This document shows, piece after piece, positions 18,268 to 27,427 of a stretch of DNA of 64,000 nt. The notes under the pieces are model-generated. The model had not been told where the DNA came from. It did not search any database and saw nothing but the letters and a program-made list of their open reading frames with translations. This stretch comes from Amphibacillus jilinensis Y1. GTDB lineage: Bacteria; Bacillota; Bacilli; Bacillales; Amphibacillaceae. Every line of letters starts with the position of its first letter. Positions within the stretch are counted from its first letter, which is position 1. Made by a program: the position numbers and the translations under genes. Location of the stretch: the NCBI RefSeq assembly GCF_000306965.1, contig NZ_JH976434.1, positions 196,943-260,942 of the forward strand, in the 5' to 3' direction.

Positions 18268-18452
18268 CCCTTACATTTAATAAAATTAATGATTTCTAGT
18301 CATTTATGTTGAAAAATAAAGTAAGCTCTTACCCCTCTATATATTCAATTAAAACACCAATTGACTACATGGAAAAATGTTCATTCAAATGCCAATAGAC
18401 GTTTATTTTTTTGAGAGAGAATCCTCCCCCTATCGAAATGAGATGAAACGCG

Positions 18453-20249
18453 TTAACCTTTTATCATTTTTAATACTTTATCCAAGGATTGTTTTTGTCC
18501 AATATGAAAATAGCTTGCAAATGGACAACCCAACATGTTTATACGTTCAACAGTATTGTTTATCGTAAATTGTTCTGGAACAAGACCGTTTTTGACTTCA
18601 TGCCAAAAAAGCGGCGTTGCAACGGTTGCATCTGTTGTCTTTCGTGGTGAATACGGCGCAACCAATGTCTTATCTTTTCCATGCTGAACATAATCGATGT
18701 ATAAACGTCCCTGCCTGTTTTTCTTTAACCGTTCAGTTGTAAATAAATCCGTGTACGCTTTTTCCATCGTTTGAGCGATTGCTTGAGTAAAAATCGCCGT
18801 TTCTTCATATGTCATACGACCAGATGGAATTGGAATATGAACTTGCAACCCCTTATTTCCTGATGTTTTAACAAAAGAAATTAAATTTAACTCGTCCAAT
18901 AAAGACTTGATAATGTTAGCTGCTTGAATAGCCAGGCCAAATTGTTCTTTACTAGGCGGATCTAAATCAAAGACAATTTCATTTGGACAGTCAGTTTCTA
19001 TCGTTTGAAAGGGAATATGATATTCAATTGCGCCTTGGTTAGCCAACCAAATAAGTGTATTTAATGTATTACAGACTATTCGCTTACCATCATCTGTTTC
19101 AACAAAATCCATGCATTTAGGGGCATATGAAGCTAGATGTTTTTGGAAAAAGTGTTCCCCTTGAATCCCGTCAGGAGCACGAATCACGGTAAGCAACTTT
19201 CCTTTTAGAAATGGTAACATATATGATGAGACATCTCTTATATATGTAAGTAACCCTCCTTTTGTAACCCTTTCTGGCCAAATCATTTTAGTGACATTGG
19301 TTATTTCAATATCACGAGGGAGCATGGCCATATCAAGATTTAGTTGCGCTTTTGTACAATCAGTTGGTGAAACGGTTGGCAGTAATGCGTTAAATCTTGG
19401 TTCCCTTAACTCACCTTTATATAGATCAAGCGTATGAACTGAAGCACAAATCGCTGGTGGAAGGGTCAGGACATTACCCTGTCTCTTTCCCTTAGTTAAG
19501 AAGACTTGTTTTAAGGTCTCCATCGTTTCTTTGTCTAGACCATGTTTACATTTCCCTACGGCTTTTACATCCTCATTTTGATAAACGTTTACAGTAAAAT
19601 AATGATTTTCTAGGTGCATGGCTGTTAAAAACACTTGAATCGTACGCCAATTTTTTATTTTAAACCAATCATGGTGCTCTTTACCTTCTTTGTAAATACT
19701 GTTTTTCCGTTTGGCAACTATGCCCTCACCTTTAGCGTCATAAACTTTTTGCCATAATAGATCAGGATTGTCGTATGAAGTCACCATTCGAAGGCTTGTG
19801 GCTAATTCTAATCTTGAAAATAACCTGCTCAATAATTCTTTACGTGTCTGAAAACGTTCAGCAGACAGATTTGCTCCAGATTTTTGTAATAGATCAAACA
19901 CCATAAAAGTTGCTGGTCTTATATGCATGGCTGTATGAATGGCGTCTTTAGCTTTATACCTGCTGCGTTTTTGGATCCAAGCGAAGTTTGCCTGGTAGGC
20001 GTTATTTAATACAGCAAGTTCGCCGTCAAGCTTTAACGGCAAATAAGACTGCACAGCATTTAGATTGTCACGACAATCATTGATAATCTCAGGAAAGTTA
20101 ACTGTTAAATCTTTATTATTTTTACTTAGTAGTTGTATGTGATCTTTATCCCAACATAAGATACAACGAAAACCATCGTATTTCACTTCATACAACCACT
20201 CTTCGCCATCAGGAATTTCCATACTTTCACGTGGCTTCATAATCTCCAT
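18453..20249 (-). CDS. ligD: ATP-dependent DNA ligase LigD (ligase plus polymerase)
   Basis: 598-residue end-joining enzyme. The ligase domain is N-terminal, with catalytic Lys in YEVKYDGFRC and the GEGIVAKRKNS motif. The primase/polymerase domain is C-terminal (from about residue 300: WPERVTKGGLLTYI, FDLDPPS, HIPIPSG, YIDYVQHGKDKTLVAPYS). There is no 3'-phosphoesterase domain, as in Bacillus YkoU. It acts with Ku to repair double-strand breaks, notably in spores. The start is ATG 20249, 7 bases after GGAGG; the frame continues to 20279 without a better site. Divergent from ku. Upstream bases 18233-18452 hold only the scrR promoter and AT-rich sequence. Confidence 0.92.
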   Translation of the reverse strand: MEIMKPRESMEIPDGEEWLYEVKYDGFRCILCWDKDHIQLLSKNNKDLTVNFPEIINDCRDNLNAVQSYLPLKLDGELAVLNNAYQANFAWIQKRSRYKAKDAIHTAMHIRPATFMVFDLLQKSGANLSAERFQTRKELLSRLFSRLELATSLRMVTSYDNPDLLWQKVYDAKGEGIVAKRKNSIYKEGKEHHDWFKIKNWRTIQVFLTAMHLENHYFTVNVYQNEDVKAVGKCKHGLDKETMETLKQVFLTKGKRQGNVLTLPPAICASVHTLDLYKGELREPRFNALLPTVSPTDCTKAQLNLDMAMLPRDIEITNVTKMIWPERVTKGGLLTYIRDVSSYMLPFLKGKLLTVIRAPDGIQGEHFFQKHLASYAPKCMDFVETDDGKRIVCNTLNTLIWLANQGAIEYHIPFQTIETDCPNEIVFDLDPPSKEQFGLAIQAANIIKSLLDELNLISFVKTSGNKGLQVHIPIPSGRMTYEETAIFTQAIAQTMEKAYTDLFTTERLKKNRQGRLYIDYVQHGKDKTLVAPYSPRKTTDATVATPLFWHEVKNGLVPEQFTINNTVERINMLGCPFASYFHIGQKQSLDKVLKMIKG

Positions 20250-20363
20250 AAATAAACCTCCTCGCCTCCCACTTAACATGGCTTATTCGTTTAAAATTTA
20301 AACCTGTACTATCGCATAAAAACATCCATTGCTGACAAACTAACTAAAAAAGGAGGCAACAGC

Positions 20364-21206
20364 ATGCACACCATGTGGAAAGGAACAATTAGTTTTGGTT
20401 TAGTTAATATACCTATAAAAATGCACGCAGCTACAGAAAACAAGGACATCCAACTTCGCCAGTTACATAAAAAATGTAAAACACCAATAAAATATAAAAA
20501 ACGCTGTCCAAATTGTGAGGAAGAAGTGTCTAACGATGATATTGTTAAAGCTTATGAATACGCAACTAATAAATTTATCATCTTAGATGAGGAAGAATTA
20601 CAAGCATTAAAAAAAGAACAAGAGGATAAATCCGTTGAAATTATTGACTTTGTAAAATTGCAAGACATTGACCCTATATATTTCGAAAAAAGCTATTATT
20701 TATCCCCAAATGAGGGTGGATCGAAAGCATATGTTTTATTAAGAGAAGCGCTAACAGAAGCCAACAAAATCGGGATAGCGAAAATGATGATTCGATCAAA
20801 AGAACAACTTGCTGTTATTCGCGTATACAAAGGCGCACTCGTGGTTGAAACGATCCATTATCCAGATGAAGTTCGCTCCGTCTCGGACCTTCCCAATATA
20901 CCCGAGCAAGGGGAATTAGAGAAAAAAGAATTAGCCACTGCAAAACTTCTTATTGATCAACTGACTACAGAATTTGAGCCTGAAAAATACAAAGATAATT
21001 ATCGGACAGCTTTAATGGAGTTAATCGAATCGAAGAAGAACAATGAAGAGATTGAAATCGGTGGTGAGGTTAAAAAAGCCCCAGACAATGTTTTGAATTT
21101 AATGGACGCCCTTCAGAAATCATTAGACCGTGCAAAAGAAGAAAAACCGCGAGCGAAGCAAACAAGAAAAAAAGCGACCACCAAAAAGAAAAGAGCTACG
21201 TCATAA
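20364..21206 (+). CDS. ku: DNA end-binding protein Ku
   Basis: 280-residue bacterial Ku. It starts MHTMWKGTISFGLVNIPIKM and has the KKCKTPIKYKKRCPNCEEEV and ESYYLSP-type (KSYYLSPNEGG) core segments. It ends with a lysine-rich tail (KQTRKKATTKKKR), which helps DNA threading and LigD recruitment. AAAGGAGG precedes the ATG. Divergent from ligD across 114 bp that must hold both promoters; I could not assign a sigma factor. Confidence 0.94.
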   Translation: MHTMWKGTISFGLVNIPIKMHAATENKDIQLRQLHKKCKTPIKYKKRCPNCEEEVSNDDIVKAYEYATNKFIILDEEELQALKKEQEDKSVEIIDFVKLQDIDPIYFEKSYYLSPNEGGSKAYVLLREALTEANKIGIAKMMIRSKEQLAVIRVYKGALVVETIHYPDEVRSVSDLPNIPEQGELEKKELATAKLLIDQLTTEFEPEKYKDNYRTALMELIESKKNNEEIEIGGEVKKAPDNVLNLMDALQKSLDRAKEEKPRAKQTRKKATTKKKRATS

Positions 21207-21337
21207 GATGAACGGTGCATATCCTAAACATTTGCTTTTATTGATGCAACTCATTATGGTAAGGTTATAGTAAAAGATATATTCTTCACTCCTGATTTTT
21301 AATTCGAGATAACTCATCTCTTTCCTATAAAACAACT

Positions 21338-21483
21338 TTATCAGTGGGCGTTTTCGTTTTTCGCCCACTGATAATTAGGTAAGTGAATTAGGATATTAGT
21401 GGCCGTTATCTCTCTCCCTAAATAGATTTGCTCTACGCTCTATTTGAGCTGGGTGTTTGTGGACGACTATCTGTGATAAACTT
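21338..21483 (-). repeat. Dispersed intergenic repeat, copy 6
   Basis: TATCAGTGGGCG, a T-rich loop and CGCCCACTGATA form a 12-bp perfect stem. Then come AATTAGGTAAGTGAATTAGGAT, CTAAATAGAT and a terminal GGACGACTATCTGTGATAAAC matching the end of copies 2 and 5. It sits between the convergent ku and ABC permease genes. No gene is visible in 21207-21554. Confidence 0.68.
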
Positions 21484-21554
21484 CTTTAAAATGTCAAAAA
21501 AACGCTTCAACACATTGCTGCCTCTTCAGGAAGTCAAAACAAAAACCAATTGAG

Positions 21555-22253
21555 TTACTTCTGTTCAGCAAATCTCCACCATGCAATGGTTCCCACCAAT
21601 CCGGTGATTCCTGTCATCATAACAATGACAATACTGATAAAGCTAATATTATCCACTAAAGAAATTACGGGTATTGTCCATGGAAAATACGTACCCATTC
21701 CAAGATGCATGACAACGTTAGATACAATTACAATCACAAACGTTAGACCAATTGGAGCCAAATACCCTTTCGTGACACTGGCTAACAAAGCGCTAGTTGT
21801 GCTGACAGCCATAATCATAATTGCCGTTAGCATGAAAGTCAAAAACTCACTTAGAATTAAAGAAATAGATCCACCATTAATTCCTATGAAAACACCGACT
21901 CCTGTAACCACCATAAATGAAAAACTAGCCAGAATAACATTCCAAATCGTAATTACGATAAATTTAGATAACACACTATATGTTTTAGGAATAGGCTTTA
22001 CCAGCAGATCCTTAATGGTGTTGTCTGTATACTCTCGTCCAAAAACCCATGCAGAGGTAAAAGAACAACCAACCACCAGTAGTGTGGCAGTAGAAGCGAG
22101 TAAATCTGACAAATACGACTCCCAATCTAGGTCAGGACTGCTTAAAAATCCAAGCATCAGCGGTAATAGACTGAATACTGAGATAACCACCCAAAAAACA
22201 GTGGAACGATATACTTTACGTGCCTCACAATTCACAAAAGAAAGTATTTTCAT
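21555..22253 (-). CDS. ABC-2 type transporter permease
   Basis: 232-residue membrane protein with six hydrophobic segments and the ABC-2 permease pattern (WVFGREYTDNTIKDLLVKPI between the second and third segments). It overlaps the ATPase gene by 4 bp, so the two form one transporter. Size and pairing resemble the BcrAB/lantibiotic-immunity class, but the substrate is not readable. A 239-residue open frame on the other strand is a shadow. Confidence 0.85.
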   Translation of the reverse strand: MKILSFVNCEARKVYRSTVFWVVISVFSLLPLMLGFLSSPDLDWESYLSDLLASTATLLVVGCSFTSAWVFGREYTDNTIKDLLVKPIPKTYSVLSKFIVITIWNVILASFSFMVVTGVGVFIGINGGSISLILSEFLTFMLTAIMIMAVSTTSALLASVTKGYLAPIGLTFVIVIVSNVVMHLGMGTYFPWTIPVISLVDNISFISIVIVMMTGITGLVGTIAWWRFAEQK

Positions 22254-23197
22254 GATTGTCCCTCCCTAATGACTGAACGAATGGTACGAAGAAAGTAACC
22301 TTCTAGATCTTCGGTCACAATGCTTAGATGTGTAGGCGGTTGGTTGGCACTCACTAATAGTTCCGCCACTCTATCAGGTTGTAGTATCGCGTCATCATCC
22401 ATTAATTTCAGACGCCTGTCCATGGTTTCCTCAAAGTCATATCCTTGTTCTTTTAGAATACAACTCATTGCGCTTTTATCGCGACCATCAAGGAGCAAAC
22501 GCTTTTGTAGCGATTGCTCCAATTGCGCCATTTTAATGTCTTTAACTAACTGCCCATGATGCATTATTCCAATTCGATCAACTAACTTTGTGAGTTCCTC
22601 TAATAAATGACTTGAAATAAAGATGGTAACACCAAAGTTCTTTGATAAATCAAGTAACATCTCCCTAATCTCCGCTACACTTGCTGGATCTAGACCATTG
22701 ATAGGTTCATCCAAAATCAAGATTTCCGGATTGTGGATCATTGCCTTAGCTAGTCCTAATCGCTGCTTGTTTCCTAAAGAAAGGTTTTGGGCTTTTTTAT
22801 TTTTGTAAGCATCGAGCCCTAGCTTTTCAACTACACAGTCAATCGATTGGCGGTCCGATATCATTTGCATTCGGCGTGCAATGTCTAGATTCTCAAAAAC
22901 GGTAAGCCCAGGATAGTAGGTGGCTTCCTCTAAATATCCCACCTTATTCCATAACTTATAGTTCCCCGACTCAACTTTACTCCCCATCATATAGATACTA
23001 CCGGTTGTAGGCTTTAGCAATGATAACAACAATTTTATTGTCGTTGTTTTACCTGCGCCGTTCAGACCAACAAACCCATATATTTCGCCTCTCTTTACTT
23101 CAAGTGAAACATTGTTTACAGCCCTGTGATCACCAAAGTATTTGCTGAGACCTTCCATTTGTATCACAGCCAAACTTGCTTTTTTTACTATTGTCAT
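22250..23197 (-). CDS. ABC transporter ATP-binding protein
   Basis: 315 residues. Walker A GLNGAGKTTTI, signature LSLGNKQRLGLAKAM, Walker B ILILDEPINGLDP, and the H-loop SSHLLEEL. The C-terminal 85 residues are an extra domain as in BcrA-like drug or bacteriocin exporters. GAGGAG precedes the ATG. It forms an operon with the permease and is divergent from a two-component system that probably controls it. Confidence 0.9.
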   Translation of the reverse strand: MTIVKKASLAVIQMEGLSKYFGDHRAVNNVSLEVKRGEIYGFVGLNGAGKTTTIKLLLSLLKPTTGSIYMMGSKVESGNYKLWNKVGYLEEATYYPGLTVFENLDIARRMQMISDRQSIDCVVEKLGLDAYKNKKAQNLSLGNKQRLGLAKAMIHNPEILILDEPINGLDPASVAEIREMLLDLSKNFGVTIFISSHLLEELTKLVDRIGIMHHGQLVKDIKMAQLEQSLQKRLLLDGRDKSAMSCILKEQGYDFEETMDRRLKLMDDDAILQPDRVAELLVSANQPPTHLSIVTEDLEGYFLRTIRSVIREGQS

Positions 23198-23485
23198 TGT
23201 TATAACTCCTCATCTATTATATTTAGACCCGCCTTTTGTACTTACTCCTTTGAACCTTCAATGCTTTTAATAAAACACATGAGGGTCATGTTCATAGATA
23301 ATGATTTTATGGATACCTCTTGACGTATCGCCTACTTTCATTAGATATTAGTTTTTATAAGTGATACTTGAAATGTAACATCTTCACCGTAATTCACGAA
23401 GATAAACTGAACATCAATTTTTACACCATTGCTTTGTTGATATTCAGTTTAGATTATGGAAGTATAATAATTTATGGAGGTGAAC

Positions 23486-24163
23486 ATGATGTTTAATATT
23501 TTAGTCGTCGAAGATGATGCGAATACGCAAAAGCTGATGTGTGCTGTTCTAAAGCGTGGAGGCTACAATACTTCCACCGCAACGGATGGACTTGTGGCTT
23601 TAAATATGATGGAAACCCAGCATTTTGATTTAATTGTTCTCGATGTCATGATGCCTCGAATAGACGGCTATCAATTATGCAGGGATTTACGTGGTATTGG
23701 TGATAATATACCGATCCTAATGGTAACTGCCAATCAAGAATCGAAAGACAAACACAAAGGCTTCCTTGCAGGTACAGATGATTATATGACAAAGCCATTT
23801 GACGAAAAGGAAATGCTATTTCGCATCAAAGCACTTCTACGTAGAGCAAAAATAGCAAGTGAGCACAAACTCGTAATTGGTGAGACAACAATGGATTATA
23901 ATGCCCTCACTGTTGTAAAAGGAAAAACGGAATTTACACTCCCTAAAAAGGAGTTTTACCTTCTATTTAAACTGATGAGTTATCCCAACAAAATTTTCAC
24001 CCGCCTTCAACTAATAGAGGAAATTTGGGGTATCGAAACAGAAACAGATGACCATACTTTGAATGTTCATATTAACAGACTGCGTGATAAATTCAGAGAC
24101 AACTGTGACTTTGAGATTGTGACGGTACGTGGTTTAGGCTATAAAGTGGTGATGCGCCAATGA
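23486..24163 (+). CDS. OmpR-family response regulator
   Basis: About 225 residues. Receiver domain with ILVVEDD and phospho-Asp in IVLDVMMPRIDGY, then an OmpR winged helix (DDHTLNVHINRLRDKF, TVRGLGYKV). The start is ATG 23486 or the adjacent ATG 23489, after GGAGGTGAAC. It overlaps the kinase gene by 4 bp. It faces an ABC transporter operon across about 290 bp of AT-rich DNA; a TATAAT at 23463-23468 could be its -10. Confidence 0.9.
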   Translation: MMFNILVVEDDANTQKLMCAVLKRGGYNTSTATDGLVALNMMETQHFDLIVLDVMMPRIDGYQLCRDLRGIGDNIPILMVTANQESKDKHKGFLAGTDDYMTKPFDEKEMLFRIKALLRRAKIASEHKLVIGETTMDYNALTVVKGKTEFTLPKKEFYLLFKLMSYPNKIFTRLQLIEEIWGIETETDDHTLNVHINRLRDKFRDNCDFEIVTVRGLGYKVVMRQ

Positions 24164-25215
24164 GATGGACAAAAAAGGTTTTCTCCAAAAAAATTAGCCT
24201 TGCACTTTCCTTGGTGGCATTGGTTTTTATGGTCATGGTTTTATCCATAATTTCAGCGGCTCTTCTTGCCTTATTACTTAATTGGTTGGATCTTTTTGAT
24301 TTTGATCAGGAGATAAATCCAATAATTGTGGTGATGTATACCTTTGTTTTTTTAGGTGTTGTAATTGCCGCTCTGTTGAGCAACCGTTCCGTTAAGCCGA
24401 TTCGTGATATGATGAAGGCTACTGATAAGGTAGCAAATGGTGATTTCTCTGTTAAAGTGAACGGTAGTTTTGTATTAGAATTGGACACGTTAGCCCAAAG
24501 CTTTAATAAAATGGTACAAGAGCTGAGAGGGGTTGAAACATTACGTAGTGACTTTGTGAGAAATTTTTCACATGAATTCAAAACTCCCATTGTCTCGATT
24601 AGTGGATTTGCAAAATTGTTAAAAGAGGGGAACATTAGCGAGGAGGAGAAGCAAGATTACCTGGATAGTATAATTCAAGAATCCGAGCGATTGGTTAAGC
24701 TTTCTACTAATGTCCTTAACTTATCAAAAGTAGATACGATCGAAATCATAAGTGAAAAAACGCTTTACCGATTAGATGAGCAAATCCGGCTGGCCATATT
24801 AATGTTGGAACCAAAATGGAATGCTAAAAATCACCATATGGATATCGAACTGAAAGATGAAATTGAATTTCTCGGCAATAAACATCTCATTCATCAGGTT
24901 TGGATCAATCTTCTAGACAATGCTATAAAATATACAGACAACGGGGGCACGCTAAAAGTAAATTTGTATCAATCCGGGCGAAAAGCCGTTTTTCGTCTTG
25001 AAGATAATGGAGGCGGTATGAGCGATGAAACGATGCACCATCTGTTTGACAAATTCTATCAGGGACACAATTCTCATTATATAGCAGGAAACGGGCTGGG
25101 ATTAACACTAGTCAAGCGGATTATCGACCTTTGTGAAGGTACAATAGAAGTGCAAAGTGCTCTGGGGAAAGGCAGTGTTTTTACCATAAGGTTACCGATA
25201 GATGAGATAGGATAG
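24160..25215 (+). CDS. HAMP-domain sensor histidine kinase
   Basis: 351 residues. Two membrane segments (about 15-45 and 58-75) with almost no loop between them, then HAMP (SNRSVKPIRDMMKATDKV), HisKA with FSHEFKTPIVSISGFA, and HATPase (NLLDNAIKYT, DNGGGM, GNGLGLTLVKRI). The tiny outside loop suggests that it senses within the membrane or through the partner ABC transporter, as in antimicrobial-peptide detoxification modules (inference). Coupled to the regulator by ATGA. Confidence 0.9.
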   Translation: MRWTKKVFSKKISLALSLVALVFMVMVLSIISAALLALLLNWLDLFDFDQEINPIIVVMYTFVFLGVVIAALLSNRSVKPIRDMMKATDKVANGDFSVKVNGSFVLELDTLAQSFNKMVQELRGVETLRSDFVRNFSHEFKTPIVSISGFAKLLKEGNISEEEKQDYLDSIIQESERLVKLSTNVLNLSKVDTIEIISEKTLYRLDEQIRLAILMLEPKWNAKNHHMDIELKDEIEFLGNKHLIHQVWINLLDNAIKYTDNGGTLKVNLYQSGRKAVFRLEDNGGGMSDETMHHLFDKFYQGHNSHYIAGNGLGLTLVKRIIDLCEGTIEVQSALGKGSVFTIRLPIDEIG

Positions 25216-25360
25216 GAAGTTAGATGGGATGTGTCTGCGCTATTTTTAGTGATGATGTACACTAAATCAGAACGATCAAAAATAAAGAGCAATTTTCTTC
25301 GAGCCATGTATTGCTGACAATGCCTTGCTTATCCTGTGGAAACAGCACAAACTGAAGCCC

Positions 25361-25391
25361 CCCTGTGTAAAGTGCTCTTTTTCACACAGGG
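25361..25391. terminator. Hairpin after the two-component operon
   Basis: CCCTGTGT and ACACAGGG flank a 15-base loop containing CTTTTT. There is no T-run after the stem, so terminator function is uncertain. The rest of 25216-25508 shows nothing else. Confidence 0.3.
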
Positions 25392-25508
25392 AAATGTATT
25401 AGGTCATCATTTTTAGGGGGCACATCATTTATTTTTAAAGGAAATAATAACGTAAAAATTTCACACGCTAGCCTCCTAGCATTACTTGCCTCGTTCATAC
25501 CATTCGCA

Positions 25509-27308
25509 TTACTTCTGAGATCTAACTGTTACCGACAAGGTGAGTTTACGATATTTCTCATCAATATCCATATCTTCGATTAAATCTAAGACTGGGAAAC
25601 CGTCTTTATGGAAGTGAACACGTCTAAAGCCACTGCTCCGGGGGCCATCTTTGCCAACTCGTGCATGATAGGTATTCCAGATCAGCCCCTCATCATCTTC
25701 AACATACGCATTGTGTCCAGGACCACACTCCCCTTTTACTGAAGCAGATGTTAATAATGGATAATGACTTCTGCTCCAATTACTTGGTTCTAATAAATCT
25801 GCCTGTTTATCAATCGTTAGCATACCAACACAATAAGTGTAATCGACTAACGCACTTGAAGTCGTTAACATTAACTGATCGCCGACAAACAATGGATATG
25901 GTCCTTCTTCAACAAAGACATGATTATTTGCCCAGCTAAAGTCCGGCTTTGACAATAGCACTTGATCGCTTATTAGCTGCCACGGCTTATCTGGATTAAT
26001 TTCGCCGATATAAATCCAAGAACCCAAATCATTAGGTACAAGATCACGCTGTGCCCAAGCAACATAGTGCCGATCCTTTGCTGTAAAATAAGTCATATCA
26101 AGCGTTAACCCTTTTTCGCTTAATACTTGACCATACTGATCCAAAAACGGGATCGGTTCTTCCCAATCATTTTTGTTACATAAATCTCCGCCCTTTTTCA
26201 ACTTCATCACGTGTGATCTTATTTCTGAAAACCCTTTCGGACTACTTGCCAAGAATATATAGAGGTCGTCTCCTACCTTATGAAACTCTGGCGCCCAAAA
26301 AAATTGAACCAAGTGATTATACATCTTCGTGTTAATAATCTCGTACTCAGGGGCTGTGACCAAATCTGCCATTGTCTGTGCTCTTCTAATCGAGAGGCTA
26401 TTATTTCCATTCGCATCATTTGTTGCGATAAAATAATAGGCATCGTTAAACTTAAAAACACATGGATCAGCCCGATCAATACTAATTGGAAAGTAAAAAG
26501 ATGGCTGCTCTACCTCACCGGTAATCGTATATTCGCCATCTTGTGTTATATCGATGGAACGCGTATCCCATTTTATTGATCGGATCACTGACGTATCATC
26601 ACTGTATAAATACTCAGCCTTAACTTGCTTTAATTCATCTAAAGTCCCAATAACTGCTTTTTCCGGTATATTCACACCAATATTTTGTGGTACAGTTAAA
26701 CGTTCAATTAATTTATCAAAAGTAGCCCTTGAAATGTCAATACGATTGACCGGTTGTGCTCCCTTAATATGGGTAGTCAAAACATCAACGCTGAATGGAG
26801 GTGTTGATGTAGGTTTTACATCAATTTCATCAAGATCGGAAAAGAGTGCTTCATAATTTTCGTTCGATTCATCACACCATTTTAGGCAATACTGCTTCTC
26901 CTTAGCTAAATAGGTACATGTTATATAGTGGATATGTTTATCACTTTTTAAATCGACTAATCCATGCTCCCTAAAGTTAAGGAAATCAACAGTTGTAAAG
27001 AGCAGAACCTTTCCTTTACTTTCTAAATCTGGTGTACCATCAGGCTCCGTTCTAATCGCAACTATACCATAGCCCACCTGCTCAGCTAATTCAAAAATGA
27101 AAGGCTGTGTTAAACATTTTGCATTTAGCGTTCGGTTCTCATTTTCAGTTGCTCTGGCAAATAGCACACCAGTATTATGATTAAATGCCTGAAATTCTTG
27201 ACCATCAACACTGTAAGCAAGATGCATGCTGTTAGCCAGCTTTTCTCCATAAATCCCTTCTGGTTTACGTGTATAGGATAAAAGTTGAAATGATTTTTTC
27301 GAATCCAT
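25509..27308 (-). CDS. Glycoside hydrolase family 43 protein
   Basis: 599-residue cytosolic enzyme. The N-terminal 270 residues include a beta-rich region. The C-terminal part is a five-bladed propeller with GH43 motifs: RADPCVFKFNDAYYFIATND (base Asp), FFWAPEFHK, EEGPYPLF (acid Glu) and the GPGHNAYVEDDEG...YHAR pocket. GH43 enzymes cleave arabinose- or xylose-containing chains; an arabinofuranosidase is likely, but specificity is not readable. No signal peptide, so it acts on imported oligosaccharides. It is divergent from an AraC regulator. A cre-like site covers its leader, and the spacing from AAGGAG to the ATG is long (about 13). Confidence 0.85.
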   Translation of the reverse strand: MDSKKSFQLLSYTRKPEGIYGEKLANSMHLAYSVDGQEFQAFNHNTGVLFARATENENRTLNAKCLTQPFIFELAEQVGYGIVAIRTEPDGTPDLESKGKVLLFTTVDFLNFREHGLVDLKSDKHIHYITCTYLAKEKQYCLKWCDESNENYEALFSDLDEIDVKPTSTPPFSVDVLTTHIKGAQPVNRIDISRATFDKLIERLTVPQNIGVNIPEKAVIGTLDELKQVKAEYLYSDDTSVIRSIKWDTRSIDITQDGEYTITGEVEQPSFYFPISIDRADPCVFKFNDAYYFIATNDANGNNSLSIRRAQTMADLVTAPEYEIINTKMYNHLVQFFWAPEFHKVGDDLYIFLASSPKGFSEIRSHVMKLKKGGDLCNKNDWEEPIPFLDQYGQVLSEKGLTLDMTYFTAKDRHYVAWAQRDLVPNDLGSWIYIGEINPDKPWQLISDQVLLSKPDFSWANNHVFVEEGPYPLFVGDQLMLTTSSALVDYTYCVGMLTIDKQADLLEPSNWSRSHYPLLTSASVKGECGPGHNAYVEDDEGLIWNTYHARVGKDGPRSSGFRRVHFHKDGFPVLDLIEDMDIDEKYRKLTLSVTVRSQK

Positions 27309-27321
27309 TTAAACGCTTTCA
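27308..27321 (-). promoter_or_regulatory. cre-like site at the GH43 gene start
   Basis: TGAAAGCGTTTAAA on the minus strand matches the CcpA cre consensus except for one position (A instead of C). It lies between the ribosome site and the start codon, so CcpA could block elongation and glucose would repress the gene. By-eye match only. Confidence 0.4.
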
Positions 27322-27427
27322 CTCCTTTTGATTTAATAGATCCATTATAATAAGAGAGTTGACACAAAACCATGATTTATTATAACTTTAAATTGATATA
27401 TTCTAACCTTAAGGAGTGGGTTGAGCT

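Noticed and set aside
21550-22269. 239-codon plus-strand frame opposite the ABC permease
   Set aside because: Exact antisense of a clear ABC-2 permease; composition is that of a mirror of hydrophobic codons and no ribosome site.
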